Positions 60,385-64,000 of a stretch of DNA of 64,000 nt are shown here, one piece after another. A model generated the notes under the pieces. The model searched no databases. It was not told the origin of the DNA and was given only the letters and a program-made list of their open reading frames with translations. Numbering within the stretch: position 1 is the first letter of the stretch; each line of letters begins with the position of its first letter. The DNA is from Mesorhizobium wenxiniae (GTDB lineage Bacteria > Pseudomonadota > Alphaproteobacteria > Rhizobiales > Rhizobiaceae). The position numbers were made by a program, and so were the translations under genes. The DNA lies in NCBI RefSeq assembly GCF_002284535.1, contig NZ_NPKH01000023.1:29766-93765 (forward strand). Direction: 5' to 3'.

Positions 60385-60776
60385 TGGCGCAGACCTGCAT
60401 CCTTCGCGGCCAATCGCAGCGCGACTTTGCCAAGGCGCTGATCGATCGCGCGCCAGCCGACGCGGTAGTGACGATCAAGGAAGCATCGCGCACCGTTGAC
60501 CAGAACTCGCGGCTCTGGGCGATGTTGTCCGACGTGAGCCGAGCAAAGCCGGAAGGTCGCATGCACACGCCGGAGGTTTGGAAGAACCTCTTCATGCACG
60601 CATGCGGCCATGCAGTGCAGTTCGAGCTTGGCCTGGACGGAAAGCCATTCCCTGTCGGGTTCCGGTCGTCTCGGCTCACTAAGGGACAAATGTCCGACCT
60701 GATGGAGTTCGTGACCGAGTACGGCACGCGCCACGGCGTTCACTGGACAGACCCGGCTTATGGAGAGGCAGCATGA
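60384..60776 (+). CDS. ninB: NinB-like recombination protein
   Basis: 130 residues from ATG 60384. DRAPADAVVTIKEASRTVDQ, NSRLWAMLSDVS, TPEVWKNLFMHACG and FRSSRLTKGQMSDLMEFVTE are NinB marks; binds ssDNA in recombination. Confidence 0.85.
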   Translation: MAQTCILRGQSQRDFAKALIDRAPADAVVTIKEASRTVDQNSRLWAMLSDVSRAKPEGRMHTPEVWKNLFMHACGHAVQFELGLDGKPFPVGFRSSRLTKGQMSDLMEFVTEYGTRHGVHWTDPAYGEAA

Positions 60777-60952
60777 CCCGCATGACATGGCGCAGGGCAC
60801 ACCCGGTAAGGCGTCCAGAGCGCCCGCAAGCCTTCGTATCGGTCCACGCCGAACTAGGCCGCGCATATCTCCTAGAGATGGAGAGGCGAGCCAGGGAGGA
60901 ACATGAGCTGGCGGCTGAGCTTGAGCGCGAGTTGGCCGAGGATGATCGGTAG
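60773..60952 (+). CDS. 59-residue basic/acidic protein
   Basis: Arg-rich start (MTRMTWRRAHPVRRPERPQA) and Glu-rich helix (LELERELAEDD-like end). Overlaps ninB by four bases and the HNH start by one. Confidence 0.55.
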   Translation: MTRMTWRRAHPVRRPERPQAFVSVHAELGRAYLLEMERRAREEHELAAELERELAEDDR

Positions 60953-61275
60953 TGGCCCGCAAGTCCTTCAACCGCAAAGACCGCGCCCGCATCTTCAATG
61001 CTGCCCTTGGCGTTTGCCATCTGTGCGCCGGCAAGATCGGTGTGGCTGAAGCCTGGGAGATCGAGCACGTCATTCCGTGGGCTCTGACGCATGACGACAG
61101 CGACGACAATCTGCGGCCGGCTCATGTGAAGTGCCACCGGACCAAAACAGACCAGGACATGACCGACATAGCCAAGGTCTATCGCATCGCGGCGAAGCAT
61201 GACGGTTCGTGGCCTAAGTCCCGCGCCAAGCTGCAATCCCGCCCATTCAGCAATTCGAGGATGACACGCCCATGA
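60952..61275 (+). CDS. HNH endonuclease
   Basis: 107 residues, GTG start. CHLC (22-25), EIEHVIPWA and DNLRPAHVKCHRTKT form a full HNH ββα-metal motif. Short single-domain type often linked to packaging or repair. Overlaps the MazG-like gene. Confidence 0.85.
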   Translation: MARKSFNRKDRARIFNAALGVCHLCAGKIGVAEAWEIEHVIPWALTHDDSDDNLRPAHVKCHRTKTDQDMTDIAKVYRIAAKHDGSWPKSRAKLQSRPFSNSRMTRP

Positions 61276-62051
61276 CCGCCGCTACCGAGCTAGACGAACT
61301 GATCGAGCGGCTGCGGGACCACTACCGCACAGATGTAGGCATGGCAGCTGAAACTGGGGCAGATATCGCGCAAGCCGCAGCCACCCTCGCCTCTCTCACC
61401 GGACAAGCGGTAGCGCCGGTAGCGTTCCAAGATCGTGTGCAGCCGTGGATGATGGCCTGCTTTGGCGCCGAGATATCTGGCGACAAGGTGGAGCGCGGTG
61501 ATCGGCTGCTAGAGGAGGTTCTGGAGCTTCTGCAATCAGGCGGGTACGATCCGGCTCGCGTTGTGGCGCTCCGCGACTATGTGTGGTCCAGACCGGCCGG
61601 CGAGCCGTCTCAGGAAGTCGGCGGCGTGCAGGTCACGCTGGCTGCGTATTGCCTCGCCTTCGGCCTCAACATGCACGAGGCCGGCGAAACCGAACTGGCG
61701 CGCATCTGGACCAAGGTCGAGAAGATCCGGGCCAAGCAAGCCGCCAAGCCTGTCGGATCGGCACTCCCCGTGGCCGCCCCTGTCCAGGCACCGATAGCGC
61801 CGGTAGCGGTGAAGGCGCTGGAGTGGGAAGATGCGATCCACGGCGGTTGGTGCGCCCTTGGCGCTGCAGGACTCTATCATGTGCATATCGGCTATCGGGA
61901 CGAGACGCGCTTCTACTTTTTCACCAATCCTTTCGACCACGAGCCGAACGACTTCTGCTCGGAAAAGGCCGCCAAAGCCGCCGCGCAAGCCGACTTCGAA
62001 GCCCGCATCCGCTCCGCTCTCGCCCTCCAAGCAGAGGGGCGCGGGAAATGA
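61272..62051 (+). CDS. MazG-like pyrophosphohydrolase domain protein
   Basis: 259 residues. The middle (RGDRLLEEVLELLQSGGYDP, SQEVGGVQVTLAAYCLAFGL) is a MazG-like helical NTP pyrophosphohydrolase with EEVLE acid pair. The C-terminus (LEWEDAIHGGWCALGAAGLY) is a second phage domain. Could lower NTP or ppGpp-type signals. Confidence 0.72.
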   Translation: MTAATELDELIERLRDHYRTDVGMAAETGADIAQAAATLASLTGQAVAPVAFQDRVQPWMMACFGAEISGDKVERGDRLLEEVLELLQSGGYDPARVVALRDYVWSRPAGEPSQEVGGVQVTLAAYCLAFGLNMHEAGETELARIWTKVEKIRAKQAAKPVGSALPVAAPVQAPIAPVAVKALEWEDAIHGGWCALGAAGLYHVHIGYRDETRFYFFTNPFDHEPNDFCSEKAAKAAAQADFEARIRSALALQAEGRGK

Positions 62052-62464
62052 CAAGGGCCGACCTGGTGGACGATGATCCGATCACCTTGAATGAAGCCAG
62101 CAAGCTGGTTCTGCGGGGGATCGTGTCAGTAAGCGCCTTGCGCGCGGAAATCAGGCGTGGAAACCTGACGGTCGCACGCATCGGGAAAAACCTTTACACG
62201 ACCCCGGCCGCAATCCGCGAAATGAGGGAAAAATGCCGCGTCATGCCGAACCACCAAGATTGTACCTCAGGCGAGACGGAAAACAAAGCGTCTGGATCAT
62301 CCGGGACGGAGGAAAAGACAAGCGAACTGGCTGCACTGAAGGCGAGCGTCAAGGCGCTGAAATCCGGCTCGCTGAGTACCTTGCACAAAAGCACGCCTCA
62401 AAGCCATCAAAAGGCGGGAAGTCCGATTCCATTTCCATCGCGGAAGTCCTCCGCGTCTACGTGA
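62048..62464 (+). CDS. Excisionase-like DNA-binding protein
   Basis: 138 residues. LNEASKLVLRGIVSVSALRA, EIRRGNLTVARIGKNLYTTP is a MerR/excisionase-type winged helix. The C-terminal 76 residues are Ser/Lys-rich and lie over the integrase start in another frame (232-base overlap). Confidence 0.7.
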   Translation: MTRADLVDDDPITLNEASKLVLRGIVSVSALRAEIRRGNLTVARIGKNLYTTPAAIREMREKCRVMPNHQDCTSGETENKASGSSGTEEKTSELAALKASVKALKSGSLSTLHKSTPQSHQKAGSPIPFPSRKSSAST

Positions 62465-63279
62465 TGGAACATGCGCCATCGGTTGGCCGGCCGAAGCTTA
62501 TAGCCGACCACATCGAAGGGCTGGCACCGTTCTGGGCGCACCGGATGGTGGCGAGTATCAAGGGGAAGACATGCAGAGACTTCGCAGATTCGAGAACCAC
62601 GCCGTCGATGGCTCGCCATGAACTGGAGACGCTGCGAGCTGCGGTCAACTACTTCCATAAGGAATATGGGCTTGATCCCGTCCCGGCTTTCACGATGCCG
62701 GAGAAGCACCGTGCGCGTGAAAGATGGCTGACACGCGATGAGGCCGCAGCGCTGCTCTGGCAGGCCCGCAGGACGCCGCACGTTGCGCGCTTCATCCTCA
62801 TTGGCCTTTACACAGGAACGCGCTCCGGCGCCATCCTTGGCCTGTCCTGGCTACCTTCGGTCAAGACCGGATGGCTGGATCTGGAACAGGGCATCATGCA
62901 CCGCAGCGGGAGCGGCCAGCGCCAGTCGAATAAGCGCCAGCCGCCGGCAGCGATTCCAGAACGGCTACTAGCACATATGAGGCGGTGGAAGCGGCTGGAC
63001 AAGAACATCCGCCACGTCATCAATTGGAACGGCTCTTCGGTGCTTTCGGTTAAGAAAGCCTTCCGAAATGCCCGGCAAAATGCTAAGCTTTCCAATGATG
63101 TAATCCCGCATTCATTGCGTCACACCGCTGCGACTTGGCTCATGCAATCAGGTGTCGAACCGTGGCAAGCTGCCGGGTTCTTGGGCATGACGGTGGAAGT
63201 GCTGGAGCGGGTATATGGCCACCACCACCCGAATTTCCAGAAGGCCGCATCGACGGCGATAGCGGCAAGGAGAGCATGA
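62233..63279 (+). CDS. int: Tyrosine integrase
   Basis: 348 residues. Catalytic Arg197 (YTGTRSGA), His293/Arg296 (PHSLRHTAA) and Tyr328 (ERVYGHHHP). SAM-like core-binding region about residues 65-150. Inserts the phage into the tRNA-Pro 3' end next to attR. Confidence 0.95.
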   Translation: MPRHAEPPRLYLRRDGKQSVWIIRDGGKDKRTGCTEGERQGAEIRLAEYLAQKHASKPSKGGKSDSISIAEVLRVYVMEHAPSVGRPKLIADHIEGLAPFWAHRMVASIKGKTCRDFADSRTTPSMARHELETLRAAVNYFHKEYGLDPVPAFTMPEKHRARERWLTRDEAAALLWQARRTPHVARFILIGLYTGTRSGAILGLSWLPSVKTGWLDLEQGIMHRSGSGQRQSNKRQPPAAIPERLLAHMRRWKRLDKNIRHVINWNGSSVLSVKKAFRNARQNAKLSNDVIPHSLRHTAATWLMQSGVEPWQAAGFLGMTVEVLERVYGHHHPNFQKAASTAIAARRA

Positions 63280-63825
63280 ATGTTTAAGGGCGCCTCTGAC
63301 AACGCGGTTAGCCGCGACCGAAACAGGGTGTTGAACGACAGGGCGAACTATACTCACGCCGATTTCGAAAAGCGCGCTGACGACCTTTCCCATGAAAAGG
63401 GAGCTTTGATCGCTGAAAAGCGTGAACACGAGGCGTTCTTTTCTCGCATAAAGCAGGAAACCGAACGCTATCATCGGCTTGGATCGAAATCTCGGTCTAG
63501 GACATCTTCTAGCGTCCTGATGAAATTCGAAGCAGAACGCATCCGCCGGATAGACAGGATCGCGTACATAGACCGGCGGCTTAAAGAGCTAAAGGAGGCG
63601 AACCACAAACTCCATTCGGATCATGGCCCGTACAGCAAAATGTCCTATACGGACGCCTTTTATCGGTGTGCCAAAGAGCTACTGCCGAATGAAATAATGC
63701 AGCGGATTGACTCCGCCGCGATCGCCTTGCTGGCACACCAAAATGATTTGGCGCCATCGCGCACAGAAACCGCACAGGAACGACCGACAGCAACCGAAAC
63801 CAACGTGAACGAACAGCGGACATAA
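63280..63825 (+). CDS. Coiled-coil protein between integrase and attR
   Basis: 181 residues starting 1 base after the integrase stop (ATG 63281 region, same transcript). Charged coiled coil (FEKRADDLSHEKGALIAEKR and RIRRIDRIAYIDRRLKELKE), lower-GC codons than neighbours. Could be lysogeny cargo. Unknown family. Confidence 0.65.
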   Translation: MFKGASDNAVSRDRNRVLNDRANYTHADFEKRADDLSHEKGALIAEKREHEAFFSRIKQETERYHRLGSKSRSRTSSSVLMKFEAERIRRIDRIAYIDRRLKELKEANHKLHSDHGPYSKMSYTDAFYRCAKELLPNEIMQRIDSAAIALLAHQNDLAPSRTETAQERPTATETNVNEQRT

Positions 63826-63858
63826 GGCGTCTTGGGAATGAACAAACCGGCCGATATA

Positions 63859-63907
63859 CTGGTTTGGGACCAGAGGGTCGGGAGTTCGAATCTCTCCACT
63901 CCGACCA
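63859..63907 (+). repeat. attR core (49 bp)
   Basis: Identical to 21493-21541: the 3' part of tRNA-Pro(TGG), with CCA. No 5' half here, so no functional tRNA. Host DNA resumes at 63908; the last 93 bases hold nothing I can call. Confidence 0.93.
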
Positions 63908-64000
63908 TTCATTCACCGCGACGAACAGCAGCCGTGCTGCCGGCGCACCTGCGCCGGACAGCATCTGCGGCCGACGAAGCACCCAGCGACCGACGGGCAG

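Noticed and set aside
61583..62464. Longer start for the excisionase-like gene
   Set aside because: Upstream part lies in the MazG-like gene in another frame; ATG 62048 overlaps the preceding stop and opens the winged helix directly.

Overview
The window looks like a piece of the chromosome of a Mesorhizobium-type alphaproteobacterium (inference). Reasons: GC-rich DNA; a ppk/ppx pair; a general amino-acid transporter in the rhizobial aapJQMP order; DUF982 and DUF1236 proteins typical of Rhizobiales; GGAAC-type stress promoters; and an alphaproteobacterial complex I NDUFS4-like subunit. It divides into a host part (about 1-21.5 kb), an integrated prophage (21.49-63.9 kb) and about 90 bases of host DNA at the right end.

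Host part. The left end holds the start of ppx, overlapped by ppk (polyphosphate metabolism). Next come a small zinc-finger protein, an FAD monooxygenase, and a frameshifted DUF2459/TIGR02117 gene. The minus-strand aapJQMP operon follows, with a perfect hairpin between aapJ and aapQ. Then come metC, an ECF sigma factor, a DUF4142 protein coupled to a cupredoxin, a YkvA-like protein, an SLC13/ArsB-like carrier and an Nramp-like carrier. The sigma gene and the DUF4142-cupredoxin operon share one promoter pattern, GGGAAC-N18-TCCAAT. The stretch 17-21 kb is a small accessory zone. It has two paralogous zinc-ribbon proteins, DUF1236 and DUF982 proteins, a 30-residue membrane protein, two EcfG-like promoters, decayed genes, three copies of a 26-base hairpin, tRNA-Arg, an NDUFS4-like gene and tRNA-Pro.

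Prophage. A 49-bp direct repeat, the 3' part of tRNA-Pro(TGG), bounds an element of about 42.4 kb. The virion genes are P22/podovirus-like: terminase, portal, scaffold, P22-type coat, gp4- and gp10-like tail factors, ejection-type proteins, fibre and tail spike. They run leftward from a TTGACA-N17-TAGGGT promoter at 48.9 kb and end in an overlapping lysis cassette (endolysin, holin-like, Rz/Rz1-like spanins) that continues into a membrane-anchored serine protease and, after a short gap, an HTH-metallophosphoesterase. A second leftward group (52.8-48.9 kb) carries RusA, a methyltransferase, an O-like replication protein, a DnaA-C-terminal-domain protein and an HNH protein. A CI/Cro-like divergent pair at 54.5-55.1 kb is surrounded by TAGC-N3-GCTA operators. 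The same operator lies inside the strong rightward promoter at 55.6 kb. That promoter drives a train of small, start-stop-overlapping genes leading to Rad52-like, SSB-like, NinB, HNH, MazG-like, excisionase-like and integrase genes next to attR.

Most noteworthy: the glycosyltransferase-methyltransferase fusion inside the virion operon; the shared operator system of the lysogeny switch; the shared ECF promoter; the opposite-strand cargo genes in the late operon (one with an HETGH motif); the protease in the lysis cassette; the thrice-repeated translation-start cassette, one copy buried in a fused gene; and a tRNA-like element with a possible TCA anticodon. No CRISPR array or insertion sequence was seen. 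All functions are inferred from sequence motifs read by eye.
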